A model generated the notes under the pieces. The model saw only the letters and a program-made list of their open reading frames with translations, made no database searches and was not told where the DNA came from. This document shows positions 8,046 through 17,589 of a DNA stretch of 51,133 nt, in pieces. The stretch comes from Oceanobacillus indicireducens (lineage in GTDB: Bacteria > Bacillota > Bacilli > Bacillales > Amphibacillaceae), in NCBI RefSeq assembly GCF_014647195.1, contig NZ_BMOS01000004.1, positions 6,869-58,001 of the forward strand, read 5' to 3'. Each line of letters begins with the position of its first letter. Positions within the stretch are counted from its first letter, which is position 1. Position numbers and translations under genes: made by a program.

Positions 8046-9301
8046 TTATTCAAATGGAAATATTTCTACCTCTCCATCTTCAACAATGCCTGCATCAAAT
8101 TTCCATTGAAGACTTCCTACTTCGTCAATTTCATGAAGTGGAAGAACCAAATTATCCTCTGGTATATTTTTTATCCCTTCATTTACAGCTTCCATAATTG
8201 CCTTTCTGTCTTCAACTGTACCAGCAACTTTCATTGCTTCTACCAAAACATACACACTCTGATAATTTAGTGCAGATTCAGAAGTTGCGTATGGTTCACC
8301 AAAATCCTTTTTATATGTCTCTACAAATCTGTCACTTTGATAAGTATCACTACTCTCAATAGGAAGAGGACCAATTGAACCGTTAAGCAGATCATAGCTT
8401 CCTAAGAAACCAGACATTTCCTCTAATTTTGCTTGGTCCATAATCATAAATCCACCCTCGAATCCCAATTCCTTGGCTTGTTTTATAACAAGCGCAGTAG
8501 GTTCTGAAGGTCCCCCAACAAAAAGCACATCCGGATCTTCATTTAATGCGTTGGTCATTATGGTAAAATAGTCGGTTTCCTTTGCAAAATCAATCTCAGT
8601 TTCATAGACGATTTCTCCCCCCATTTCTTCCCATACAGGAACAATTGATTCAGTCCAGTCCTTACCATATTGGGAGTTTGTAGGAAGGAGTGCCATTTTA
8701 CTTCCAAATTTTTCGATTTGATATCGACTAAATGGTTCTGTCCAAACATTATATTGGGGTGGGATTCCTATCATTAACTCATTCCCTTGTTCATATTGTC
8801 TTGGTTCACTTGTATATGCCATAAGAATGAAATTATCCTCTTCATTAAATTTTTGAGTGGCAAAAACTCCTCCACTGTGAGGTACCCAAACTGCTACAGG
8901 ATCATTTTCCGAAACCATTCGCTTCACATTTACGCCTGTCTCATTTGGTAAATATTGATCATCAAATGCAACGATTTCAAGTTTATACGTCGTTCCATCC
9001 ACTTCAAAGCCATTTCATTAATTTCCTCAGCAGCCATCTCTAGTCCATTCATAACGTTAATTCCATATTGAGCAGCCGGGCCACTTAATGGTCCGCTGTA
9101 ACCTATCTCAACAATCTCCTCTCCTTCACTTAATGTTGGATTTTCTAGAGTTTCTGGCGCTTCTTCCGTTTCACTACTATTTTTATCCCCAGAGTCACTT
9201 GATGACATATCTAGACAGGCTGCTAATCCGAATACAAATAGCAATAGGATTCCAAAACAAGAAATGCTTTTAAACCTCATTAATCTGCTTAATAATTTCA
9301 A
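8046..9301 (-). pseudogene. Branched-chain amino-acid-type ABC substrate-binding lipoprotein, frameshifted
   Basis: The two overlapping frames together make one Leu/Ile/Val-binding-type protein (periplasmic binding type 1). The N-terminal part has a lipoprotein signal ([13 protein letters not shown]), a Ser/Glu-rich linker and [30 protein letters not shown]. After EINEM the frame changes near 9005 and continues as [18 protein letters not shown] to the normal C-terminus. Loss of one nucleotide there explains it. The 5' end has only a TTG (9301) or an ATG (9280) with no good ribosome binding site. A sequencing indel is possible, but the adjacent truncated permease supports real decay. Confidence 0.8.
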
Positions 9302-9310
9302 ACATCTTTT

Positions 9311-9439
9311 TTACGCACCATGAGCAAAGTTAGGAACGTGAAGAATTCCGAATACCATTGTCAAACCTAGCGCCACCAAACTGTAAACACTGCCATTAGA
9401 AAGCCCGTTTAATAATTGCTGGAGAAATAAATCCATCAT
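9311..9439 (-). pseudogene. LivH-type ABC permease, N-terminal fragment only
   Basis: A 42-residue frame reads as the N-terminus of a LivH-type branched-chain amino-acid permease: [20 protein letters not shown], then [14 protein letters not shown]. It ends in TAA exactly where intact proteins continue into the next helix. A strong ribosome binding site (AGAGGAGGG) is preserved before the ATG pair. The rest of livH, livM and both ATPase genes are absent and the fragment abuts the broken binding-protein gene, so a deletion probably joined the two ends of a transporter operon. Confidence 0.75.
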
Positions 9440-9549
9440 TTTCCCTCCTCTTTTTTTCTATTTACTGTTGGGGTAATAATTTTTGAATGTAATTTTCTAA
9501 TTTATAACAAGTGCTTACTCACGAATAACATCTCTAATGTTTGTAGTCG

Positions 9550-10293
9550 CTAAATATTAAGCGTACCACCATCAATTACAAGTGTTTCTCCTGTAATAAA
9601 GGAAGCTTCATCTGAAGCAAGGAATAATACAGCATTCGCTATTTCTTCCGGTTGTCCGATTCTTTTTAAAGCGTTAGCTGTAGATAAAACTGGCCATTTA
9701 TCCGTCTTTCTCCAGTCATCAACCATACTTGTTTCAATTATTCCTGGTGCAATGGCATTGATTCGTATATTCTTCCTCCCAAATTCAGTTGCTGTCGATT
9801 TAGTAAGTGCAATAACACTGCTTTTTGATGCCGAATATGCCGCAACTAACTTTTGCCCTTTTATGCCTGCAATACTTGCTGTATTTATAATTGAACCTCC
9901 CGACTTCATATGCAGAATGGCATATTTCATACCAAGAAATACACCTGTTATATTTATATCCATAACTTTCTTCCATTCCTCAAATGAAACATCGGGCAAT
10001 TTTTTCTCTACACTATTTACTCCAGCATTATTAAACATAATATCGAGCCGTTCATACTTAGCAATCGTTTCTTGAACCATATTTTGTACTGCATGATCAT
10101 TAGTTACGTCAGTCTTTATACAATTAGCTTCTCCATTTTCCTTTCTTATTAGATTTACGGTTTCACATGCAGTCTTTTCATTTAAATCAACGACGACCAC
10201 CCTTGCTCCTTCCCTTGCAAATCGAATCGCTGTTGCCTTACCGATATCTCCACCGCCACCGGTAATGATTGCAACTTTGTTTTTTAAGCGCAT
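9550..10293 (-). CDS. SDR family oxidoreductase
   Basis: A classical 247-residue SDR with GGGGDIGKATA near the N-terminus, NNAG near residue 90, Ser in NTASIAGI and YSASK as the Tyr/Lys pair. VVVVDLNEK (Asp after the second strand) suggests NAD(H). It ends in ITGETLVIDGG. It resembles glucose-dehydrogenase/2,5-diketo-type SDRs, but annotations in this group are poor guides to substrate. It lies downstream of an MDR oxidoreductase gene with a 54-nt gap and may be co-transcribed. It could oxidise a hydroxy group of the cluster's substrate; inference only. Confidence 0.8.
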   Translation of the reverse strand: MRLKNKVAIITGGGGDIGKATAIRFAREGARVVVVDLNEKTACETVNLIRKENGEANCIKTDVTNDHAVQNMVQETIAKYERLDIMFNNAGVNSVEKKLPDVSFEEWKKVMDINITGVFLGMKYAILHMKSGGSIINTASIAGIKGQKLVAAYSASKSSVIALTKSTATEFGRKNIRINAIAPGIIETSMVDDWRKTDKWPVLSTANALKRIGQPEEIANAVLFLASDEASFITGETLVIDGGTLNI

Positions 10294-10347
10294 AGACTTC
10301 CCCCCTTAATATCTGGATTGTTAAACCTATTTATTAAATAAGTGGCC

Positions 10348-11328
10348 TCATGGCTTAACAATCAATTTCCCATACGTCTTCCTATCGGCTAAAATTTCTA
10401 ATGCGTCTGGAACTTCTCTAAAATCATACGCTTGATATATTAATGGGCGAATTGATTTTTCATCGTAAAGTCGCATTAAGTCTGCATGGATTTCCCTTAC
10501 TTTACTAGGGTGTAACCGTGCAAATAATCCCCAATGCACACCAACAATTGAATAGTTTTTAATGAGTGCATGGTTTACAGGTGCTTCAGGTATGCGTCCA
10601 CCAGCAAAACCGATTACTAACAAACGTCCATCAAATGCAATACATTTACGTGATCTATCAAACACGTCTGCTCCTACTGGGTCATAGATAACATCTGCTC
10701 CACGCCCGTTAGTCTCGCTTTTCACAATCTCTACAAAATCATCCATTATATAATCAATAGCTATGTCCGCTCCAAGATTTTTACATATCTGGACTTTATC
10801 AGGACCACCGGCAGTTGCTATTACTTTTGCCCCCCTTGCCTTACCAAGTTGGATAGCTGCTGATCCTACTCCACCCGCACCGGCATGCACCAAAAGTACC
10901 TCCCCTTTTTGGAGATTACCTCGGTAATATAACCCATAATAAGAAGTTTGATAGGTTATGAACATTGCAGCAGCATCCGTTGCAGCCATTGAATCTACAA
11001 TAGGATAAACAGATTCCTCTGGAACACTCACCCATTCAGATAACCCTCCATCCGGTAATGGAGGAGTTGCGATCACACGTTGCCCCACTTTTAACTGAGT
11101 GTTTTTTCCAATTTCACGAATTACTCCTGAAATCTCCGCTCCTGGCGTAAATGGGATTGGGGGCTTTTCCTGATACTTTCCCTGACAAAGTAATATATCA
11201 AAAAAATTAAGTGAAGAGGCTTCTACTTCAATCAGTATTTCACCTTCCTGAATAGACGGTCGTGAATGGTCTTGCAATTCTAATACTTCTCGTGGATTAC
11301 CTAATTTCGTTACCTTCCAACTACGCAT
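10348..11328 (-). CDS. MDR/quinone oxidoreductase-like (zinc-free) reductase
   Basis: A 326-residue medium-chain dehydrogenase/reductase of the quinone-oxidoreductase type. It has the GroES-like N-terminal domain, PGAEISGVI, and Rossmann motif HAGAGGVGSAAIQLGKARGAKVIATAG. The zinc-ligand set of alcohol dehydrogenases is missing. Members reduce quinones or activated double bonds such as enoyl-CoA with NADPH. ATG 11328 is chosen because GAAGGAGGA precedes it; the longer frame from 11355 has no ribosome binding site. Its unit starts behind the operator-like palindrome at 11397. Confidence 0.82.
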   Translation of the reverse strand: MRSWKVTKLGNPREVLELQDHSRPSIQEGEILIEVEASSLNFFDILLCQGKYQEKPPIPFTPGAEISGVIREIGKNTQLKVGQRVIATPPLPDGGLSEWVSVPEESVYPIVDSMAATDAAAMFITYQTSYYGLYYRGNLQKGEVLLVHAGAGGVGSAAIQLGKARGAKVIATAGGPDKVQICKNLGADIAIDYIMDDFVEIVKSETNGRGADVIYDPVGADVFDRSRKCIAFDGRLLVIGFAGGRIPEAPVNHALIKNYSIVGVHWGLFARLHPSKVREIHADLMRLYDEKSIRPLIYQAYDFREVPDALEILADRKTYGKLIVKP

Positions 11329-11396
11329 TAAAATTCCTCCTTCTTCGCTCTTCATCCTATATTTCGAATTTAAAAAAGTCGTTTTCCAAAATAATT

Positions 11397-11414
11397 ATAC
11401 TAAACGTATAGTAT
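11397..11414. promoter_or_regulatory. Near-perfect 18-bp palindrome, probable operator
   Basis: ATACTAAACGTATAGTAT has one mismatched pair. It lies 69 nt upstream of the MDR oxidoreductase start. Its outer bases agree with 7928-7947, and its left half (ATACTA) with the sites at 22184 and 24946. Probably bound by the cluster's TetR regulator. Confidence 0.5.
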
Positions 11415-11479
11415 GCTTATAAAATGCATTTATAGACGGTATATTCAGCCTATTCACTTTGGATTTTATCTCTCAATAC

Positions 11480-13018
11480 TTAAAACCCTGTCTGCCAATT
11501 AGCAAGTCTACGTTCACTCATGGATCCATTTTTCATGCAGGCATATTCTAATGTTTGAGAAAGAAACTTTCTTGTATCTCTTGGATCGATGATATCGTCA
11601 ATAAGATGTTTCCCTGCTGCTTTATATGGGGAACTGTCGAAACTCCATGATTCTAATAATTTTAATCGTTCCTCTTTCGCATTTTGCGATTGTTGAAGGT
11701 CACGGCCATAAACAACATTTATACCAACTTCAGGGCCAGTAAAATTTATCTCGGCTGTTGGCCAAGCAACTACAAAATCAGCCCCCATTGTTGGGCCGCA
11801 CATATTCCCATAAGCGGCACCAATACTCTTTCGAATAACAATTGAAATTTTAGGTACTGTTGACTGCGCAAGAGCTTGATTCCACATCATAATCTTTGTA
11901 GGCATCTTTAATTTTTCAGCTTCACCGGATACTCTAAACCCCGGAATATCATGTAAGAAAACAAGTGGAATATGGTAAGAATCACAAAGACAAATAAATT
12001 CAGTCGCCTTTTCACATTCCTTAGGGCCTGCTGCGCCCGCGTATTTCAATGGTTGATTTGCGATAATACCTACTACTTTTCCATTAATACGAGCCAAAAC
12101 AGTTATAAGCGCAGTTCCATATAAAGATTTTAATTCGAAGTAATTCCCATCATCAACAATTTGACGAATAACCTTTTTCATATCATAGGCACGTTGTCGT
12201 CTAGTCGGTACGAGATTAACAATCTCATCAAGTCTTCTATATGGATCATCTTTTGTCTCTTTAACCGGCGGCTCTTCACTTGAATGTAGTGGCATATAAC
12301 TTAAATATTCCTTCATTTCCTGTATAGAGTCTTCCTCACTCGTAACAAAGCGATCTACTTGCCCAGTATAATTTGCATGAATTTCCCAACCACCGAGGGC
12401 TTCATTTGAAATCTTTTCACCTGTAGCGACTTCCAACATACGTGGTCCCGCTACTGCCATCGCGCTTCCTTTTACTTGTGTTACAAAATCTGATGTTACA
12501 GCTGTCCATGTTGGGCCGCCAAAGCTATCTCCTAAAATTGCAGTTATTAATGGAACTTTACGATTGTGGAGCAAAAGTTCTTGCGGAAACAACATCTGGC
12601 TTATCCCGTCAGACCCCATACCATCAGGCATCCTTAAGCCTCCACCTTCCATTAAATTCAATAACGGAAATCCGCGCTTAACGGCAAATTGATGTGCTGC
12701 CTTTGATTTACGAAAATAAACCATTCCTTCCGTTCCAGCAAGAACTGTTTTATCAGCTGCCTGCAATACAACTGGCCTTCCTTCTACTTTACCTAAACCC
12801 GTAATTATTCCATCACCAGCACTTTTCTCTTCAAAACCTAATTGGTCCGAATGGGCAAGTAATCCTAATTCTAAAAATGTATCCGGATCGACAAGCTTTT
12901 TTATTCGCTCTCTAGCAGTTAAATGACCATGTTTATGCAATCTTTCAAGCTTTTCTTTTCCACCTCCATACTTTGCTTGCTCTTTTCGCTCCCATAATTC
13001 CTCTATCATCCCGTCCAT
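11480..13018 (-). CDS. Acyl-CoA carboxylase, carboxyltransferase subunit
   Basis: A 512-residue carboxyltransferase with two crotonase-like domains, of the propionyl/methylcrotonyl/geranyl-CoA carboxylase beta group. Visible features are the N-terminal GHLTARERIKKLVDPDTF, the NQPLKYAGAAGPKECEKATEF segment, HDIPGF, and GAAYGNMCGPTMGADFVVAWPTAEI. It moves carboxyl from carboxybiotin to an acyl-CoA. No biotin carboxylase or biotin carrier gene is in the window, so its partners must be elsewhere. In this context it may carboxylate a branched intermediate that blocks beta-oxidation. ATG 13018 has GAAGGAG at 8 nt. Confidence 0.85.
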   Translation of the reverse strand: MDGMIEELWERKEQAKYGGGKEKLERLHKHGHLTARERIKKLVDPDTFLELGLLAHSDQLGFEEKSAGDGIITGLGKVEGRPVVLQAADKTVLAGTEGMVYFRKSKAAHQFAVKRGFPLLNLMEGGGLRMPDGMGSDGISQMLFPQELLLHNRKVPLITAILGDSFGGPTWTAVTSDFVTQVKGSAMAVAGPRMLEVATGEKISNEALGGWEIHANYTGQVDRFVTSEEDSIQEMKEYLSYMPLHSSEEPPVKETKDDPYRRLDEIVNLVPTRRQRAYDMKKVIRQIVDDGNYFELKSLYGTALITVLARINGKVVGIIANQPLKYAGAAGPKECEKATEFICLCDSYHIPLVFLHDIPGFRVSGEAEKLKMPTKIMMWNQALAQSTVPKISIVIRKSIGAAYGNMCGPTMGADFVVAWPTAEINFTGPEVGINVVYGRDLQQSQNAKEERLKLLESWSFDSSPYKAAGKHLIDDIIDPRDTRKFLSQTLEYACMKNGSMSERRLANWQTGF

Positions 13019-13051
13019 ATAATTTCTCCTTCTTCGTTATAGTCCATTTAT

Positions 13052-14710
13052 TTATCTATCCTCTTTTAAAAGTCTGCGTAGAACTTTACCAGAACTTGTT
13101 GCTGGTAAGCTATCAAGGAATTCTACATCACGCGGGTACTTATATGCTGCCATTTTTTCCTTTGACCATTTAATGATATCCCTTTCACTAACTTTTCCTT
13201 TATAAGCAGGATTCAATACAATATAAGCTTTTACACTCTCTCCTCTATTTTTATCAGGCACACCGATAGCCGCTACTTGTAAAATTGCCTCATGATCATT
13301 CAATAAAGCTTCAACATCTTCAGGAAAGACACTATACCCTGATGATTTAATCATTTCTTTTACCCGACCATTAAAATATAGAAATCCTTCCTCATCAAGC
13401 ATCCCAATATCACCTGTAAACACCCAACCACCTTTTAGTGTTTCCTTTGTTGCGTCTGGTCGATTTAAATAACCTTTAAATACTCCAGGATTTTTTATAA
13501 CAATTTCTCCTTGAACTCCTGGTGGTAAGTCTTCACCTGTTTCTATATCTACAATACGTATTTCTGTATCATACGTAGCAATACCACAAGTTCCAAATTT
13601 AATATTTTCAATCGGCATAAATGTATCACATGTATGTGTTTCACTTAATCCGTAAGAAGCTTCTAAAAGTACACAGCCTCCAGTGACTTTCTCCCAAGCT
13701 TCGGCTAGGTTTTGATCCACTTTCGTTCCAAAACTTGTTGCGAAGTTTAGTTCAAGTGATGTTAAATTCCTCTGTTCAATCTCTGGGAAATTAAGAATAG
13801 CAGCATTCATTGTAGCGACCGTATATAATTTATTTACTTTATAATCTTCAATTGCCTTTACAGCTGTTTCTACATCGAAACGCGTCAGCAAAATACATGA
13901 TAAAGAATTATAAACAGGAAGATTAACTCCCATCACCATGCCAGCAATATGACAAAGGGGTGCAACTGCCAATGTAATATCTGATTGTTTCATTTGATAT
14001 CCTTGAGCTGTTGCGGCTGTTTTAAACAGAGCATTCCCATATGTGAGCATCGCTGCTTTTGGCCTTCCCGTTGTTCCAGAGGTAAAAACCATCAAGCCAA
14101 CATCTTCCCATATATCAATCTGTTCAGTCTCTGAAATTGGATTATTTGATTGTATTTCTTCTAGTAAATCGAAATTACTATTAAGTTTCTTTTTTTCAAT
14201 TTTTAATTCGTCTGGTAATGGTAATGTTTTCGCCTCAGGAAGGAAATCTGTATAATGAGTAGTTATGATAAATTGGAGCGAGGTCGTCTGCTGTTTTACT
14301 GCTTCTACTTGTTCATACAATTCCTGAGCCGAAATGATAGCCTTAATTTCAGCTTCATTAATAAAATAGAGGAGCTCTGCTTCCTTGTACATTGGGCTCA
14401 ATGGCACAACTATTGCACCAAGCATTTGAATTGCATAATGACAGATCAGATATTGGGGACAGTTCTGCATATATAATGCAATTCGATCGCCCTTTGAAAC
14501 ACCCTCCCCTTTAAGAAACTGTGCAAATCGGCGGGAATTATCACTTAGTTGTTGCCAAGTAATATTGTTTCCGTAATAAGTATAGGCAGTTTGTTGTGGA
14601 TGGTTAATCGCGTTTTGTAGCAAATATTCATGTAATGGTTTCTCACCTAGACGATAGTGCAATGTTTCCTGCATATCACTTGGCCAGCTTTTCTTTAAAA
14701 TGGATTTCAT
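13052..14710 (-). CDS. AMP-forming acyl-CoA synthetase
   Basis: A 552-residue ANL-superfamily ligase. It has the P-loop FTSGTTGRPKAAM near residue 213, the A5 motif ASYGLSET, TGDIG (A7), GRVKEMIKSSGYSVFP (A8) and the catalytic Lys in SSGKVLRRL near the C-terminus. It activates a carboxylic acid with ATP to acyl-AMP and then acyl-CoA. It is one of three diverged ligases in the cluster and sits 33 nt upstream of the carboxyltransferase gene, so the two are probably co-transcribed. The acid is unknown. CCAGGAGGT precedes the ATG. Confidence 0.88.
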   Translation of the reverse strand: MKSILKKSWPSDMQETLHYRLGEKPLHEYLLQNAINHPQQTAYTYYGNNITWQQLSDNSRRFAQFLKGEGVSKGDRIALYMQNCPQYLICHYAIQMLGAIVVPLSPMYKEAELLYFINEAEIKAIISAQELYEQVEAVKQQTTSLQFIITTHYTDFLPEAKTLPLPDELKIEKKKLNSNFDLLEEIQSNNPISETEQIDIWEDVGLMVFTSGTTGRPKAAMLTYGNALFKTAATAQGYQMKQSDITLAVAPLCHIAGMVMGVNLPVYNSLSCILLTRFDVETAVKAIEDYKVNKLYTVATMNAAILNFPEIEQRNLTSLELNFATSFGTKVDQNLAEAWEKVTGGCVLLEASYGLSETHTCDTFMPIENIKFGTCGIATYDTEIRIVDIETGEDLPPGVQGEIVIKNPGVFKGYLNRPDATKETLKGGWVFTGDIGMLDEEGFLYFNGRVKEMIKSSGYSVFPEDVEALLNDHEAILQVAAIGVPDKNRGESVKAYIVLNPAYKGKVSERDIIKWSKEKMAAYKYPRDVEFLDSLPATSSGKVLRRLLKEDR

Positions 14711-14906
14711 TTGCTCTACCTCCTGGTATAAGAGTCCTGTCTGAAAGTAACCCCTTCTTCAATCCCACGGTAGCATCCCAGTAAGCTATAACGATTCATT
14801 GTTCATTACATCCTATTTTTTCTAATACTGATTTGTAGATAATAAAATTTCATTAACAAAATTATTGATATTAAATCCCTCCACATTTGCATTTCATATC
14901 ATCGTT

Positions 14907-16508
14907 TCAAACCGTCTCTTCTCTAATTTGCCGTCTTAAAATCTTGCCAACAGCTGTTTTAGGTAATTCCTTTCTAAACTCAATAATCCGCGGTACTTTA
15001 TAAGCTGACAAATTCTTTTTACAGAAAGCAATTAATTCTTCCTCATCACATTTCATCCCATCTTTCAAGACGATTACAGCTTTCACTGTTTCTCCTCGGT
15101 AAGAATCAGGGACCCCTATAGCGACAGCTTCTTGGACTGCGGGATGTTGATAAATAACTTCTTCCACATCGCGAGGGTACACATTATACCCGCTTGCGAT
15201 AATTAAGTCCTTTTTACGATCAACAATAAACAGATAGCCTTCTTCATCCATATAAGCAATATCTCCTGTGTAGAGCCAACCATCGCGAAGTGCATTCTCT
15301 GTCTCTTCAGGCATATTCCAGTACCCTTTCATGACTTGTGGTCCTTTAATAATAACCTCGCCAATTTCACCGGGTGGAAGCTCTTTCGAACCCTCTTCTA
15401 AATCAACAATTTTATAATCCGTAGAAGGTACTCCAATACCAACACTCCCAGGTTTTCTATTACCGAAAGACGGATTACAATGTGTTGTTGGTGAGGTTTC
15501 TGTGAGACCATATCCTTCTAATATTTTCGCACCGGTTTTTTCTTGGAATTTCTTTAATAACTCTACCGGCATTGGTGCACTACCACTATTACAAGTACGA
15601 ATACTATCCAGACCATATGCTTCTACATCTGGATGGTTGATTAATGCAATATACATAGTAGGTACTCCAGGAAATGATGTTGGTTTGGTCTCCTTTATTG
15701 TTTGTAGGACTTCCTGAATTTCAAATTTAGGCAATAATATGCTTTTTGCACCTATAAAGATTGAAAGATTCATCGCTGAAGTCATTCCATACACATGGAA
15801 AAGTGGTATTGCAGTTAGAGTCCGCTCTTTTCCTAGTTCCATAGTATCTCGAAAGTACTCGTATGTTTGTAATACATTTGCAAATAAATTTCGATGGGTC
15901 AACATTGCCCCTTTTGAACGTCCCGTAGTTCCGCCTGTATATTGTAAAACTGCTATATCCTCAGATGGATTGAAGGCAACTTCGACTGGTAATTGCTTTG
16001 CTCTTTTCAAAAAGCTGTTAAATTCAATTGCTACACTGTCCCTCGTATCTTTACCTTCAAAATTAACTGTAATTATTCGTTTAACAGATGTATTTTCAAT
16101 AATAGACCTCAAAACCGGTAGTAAATGTTCATAAATTATAATCGTTTCAGCATCTGAATCATTTAAAATGTATTCCAACTCTTTTTCTACAAGCATTGGG
16201 TTCAGCTGTGTTACGATACCACCAGCTTGTAATATTCCATAATAACTAATGACATATTGTGGACAATTCGGGAGCATAATTGCTACCCTTTCTCCTTGCT
16301 CAAACGCTTCTTGTTGAAGTGCGGCAGTAAAAGAATCTACCAACTCCCCTAACCTTTTATAGGTCATCTCATTTCCATAGAAATATAGGGCCGGGTTGTC
16401 ACCATAATGGGTGATGGACTTCTTTAGGATTTCGGTTATTGGTTCGTCAGGTATACTAATTTCCTTTCTTATATAATCCGGATAATGTTTTAGCCATACT
16501 TTATCCAT
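14907..16508 (-). CDS. Long-chain-type fatty acid-CoA ligase
   Basis: An ANL ligase of 533 residues with QYTGGTTGRSKGAMLTH (P-loop), EGYGLTETSP, YTGDIAYMDEEGY, DRKKDLIIASGYNVYP and the C-terminal Lys in AVGKILRRQI. It is closest in look to bacterial long-chain acyl-CoA synthetases (FadD/LcfA). ATG 16508 (MDKVWLKHYPDY) is chosen: a purine-rich AGGGGG site is upstream, whereas the longer frame from 16571 would run through an operator-like palindrome. It lies downstream of the phosphotriesterase-like gene. Confidence 0.87.
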   Translation of the reverse strand: MDKVWLKHYPDYIRKEISIPDEPITEILKKSITHYGDNPALYFYGNEMTYKRLGELVDSFTAALQQEAFEQGERVAIMLPNCPQYVISYYGILQAGGIVTQLNPMLVEKELEYILNDSDAETIIIYEHLLPVLRSIIENTSVKRIITVNFEGKDTRDSVAIEFNSFLKRAKQLPVEVAFNPSEDIAVLQYTGGTTGRSKGAMLTHRNLFANVLQTYEYFRDTMELGKERTLTAIPLFHVYGMTSAMNLSIFIGAKSILLPKFEIQEVLQTIKETKPTSFPGVPTMYIALINHPDVEAYGLDSIRTCNSGSAPMPVELLKKFQEKTGAKILEGYGLTETSPTTHCNPSFGNRKPGSVGIGVPSTDYKIVDLEEGSKELPPGEIGEVIIKGPQVMKGYWNMPEETENALRDGWLYTGDIAYMDEEGYLFIVDRKKDLIIASGYNVYPRDVEEVIYQHPAVQEAVAIGVPDSYRGETVKAVIVLKDGMKCDEEELIAFCKKNLSAYKVPRIIEFRKELPKTAVGKILRRQIREETV

Positions 16509-16534
16509 GAACAAATACCCCCTAAAAATTATTA

Positions 16535-16548
16535 AGTAAGCGCTTACT
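16535..16548. promoter_or_regulatory. Perfect 14-bp palindrome upstream of ligase
   Basis: AGTAAGCGCTTACT lies 26 nt before the ligase ATG. An imperfect copy of one side (AAGTGCTTACT) occurs at 9509-9519, next to the broken ABC genes. It is probably an operator, possibly for a regulator different from the one at 7928 and 11397. Confidence 0.45.
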
Positions 16549-16586
16549 ATAGAACATCTAGTACTAGTCATTCCGCCTCTATCATC

Positions 16587-17549
16587 CTATGTTTCTAAAT
16601 AAAACATTTGCTTAATAATTTCTTCTGAGATACCCCGTGATTTTAAATCTGGTATAATATTTTCAAAAATGTGAGTCGGATACCAATCTTTTACTAATGT
16701 TGCAGTGTCGTCGTTCATTTCCAATGGACGCCCTAGCCAGTAATTAATGGAATCATGGGAGAGCATGATTTGTTTTTCATACCCCTCTTCAAGTAACTTT
16801 ATAAGCGTATTTATACGCTCTTCATCCATTGGAGCTCCAACCAGTTTTTGAATTCCAAATCGATCAAAACCAATTTTTACTCCAGTTTTTAAAGTATCTC
16901 TTTGATAATCAATATTTGTATTGCCACACATATGACCGATAATAATTTTAGATGGTTCTACTCCTAATTCAATAAGCAATCTAGCCTGCTCAGGTCCCAT
17001 TGTCCCCATCTGCGTATGCGTAATAATTCGAATACCTGTTTCTTTATGCACCTCTGCTGCTATATCGAAAAACATTTTTTCATACGGGGTGATTTCATCC
17101 TTACTTGAAGCAAGCTTAATTATTCCTGGTTTAATATCAGTCCCTGCTATACCTTCGTTGATCTCCGTCATGAACATTTCATAAATATCCTTTTCCGCCG
17201 TTCCTAACGAATCGCGAAACTTAAAATAGGTTGTAGCCCCTTCTCCTTCATAATAATAGCCAGTAGAACAAACTATCTGAATCCCTGTAGCCTCAGATAT
17301 TTGTTTTAATAGTTCAGGATTTCTACCACATTCATTGGGGGTTGGATCTACAACTGTTTTAATTCCATACTTCTTAACAGCATTTGCAGCCTTTGTTCCC
17401 GCACTTAACGCTTCGTCTGCATTAAAGGGACCATTCGTTACATCACCACTGTATCCTGGATAGCCAAATATAAAATGTTCATGGATTAATGTCTTTCCCA
17501 TATCTTCGACAGGAATCTTACCTGTGACCGTTTCAATCCATTCGCCCAA
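16587..17549 (-). CDS. Phosphotriesterase-like lactonase (PTE family)
   Basis: An amidohydrolase of about 320 residues in the PTE family, with its metal ligands present: HEH near the N-terminus (TLIHEHF), carboxylated Lys in GIIKLASS, His in ITHTQMG, His in IIGHMCGN and Asp in MLSHDS. Most natural members are lactonases acting on gamma/delta-lactones or acyl-homoserine lactones; true phosphotriesterase activity is rare. The start is read as TTG 17549, with AAGGAG 9 nt upstream; earlier codons overlap the preceding ligase gene. Being placed between ligase genes suggests it opens a lactone to a hydroxy acid that is then CoA-activated (inference). Confidence 0.83.
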   Translation of the reverse strand: MGEWIETVTGKIPVEDMGKTLIHEHFIFGYPGYSGDVTNGPFNADEALSAGTKAANAVKKYGIKTVVDPTPNECGRNPELLKQISEATGIQIVCSTGYYYEGEGATTYFKFRDSLGTAEKDIYEMFMTEINEGIAGTDIKPGIIKLASSKDEITPYEKMFFDIAAEVHKETGIRIITHTQMGTMGPEQARLLIELGVEPSKIIIGHMCGNTNIDYQRDTLKTGVKIGFDRFGIQKLVGAPMDEERINTLIKLLEEGYEKQIMLSHDSINYWLGRPLEMNDDTATLVKDWYPTHIFENIIPDLKSRGISEEIIKQMFYLET

Positions 17550-17589
17550 ACCTATCAACTCCTTAAAGGATTTAAAATAATAGATTCTG

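Noticed and set aside
16587-17549. True organophosphate-degrading phosphotriesterase
   Set aside because: Most family members with this motif set are lactonases, and the context is acyl-CoA metabolism.
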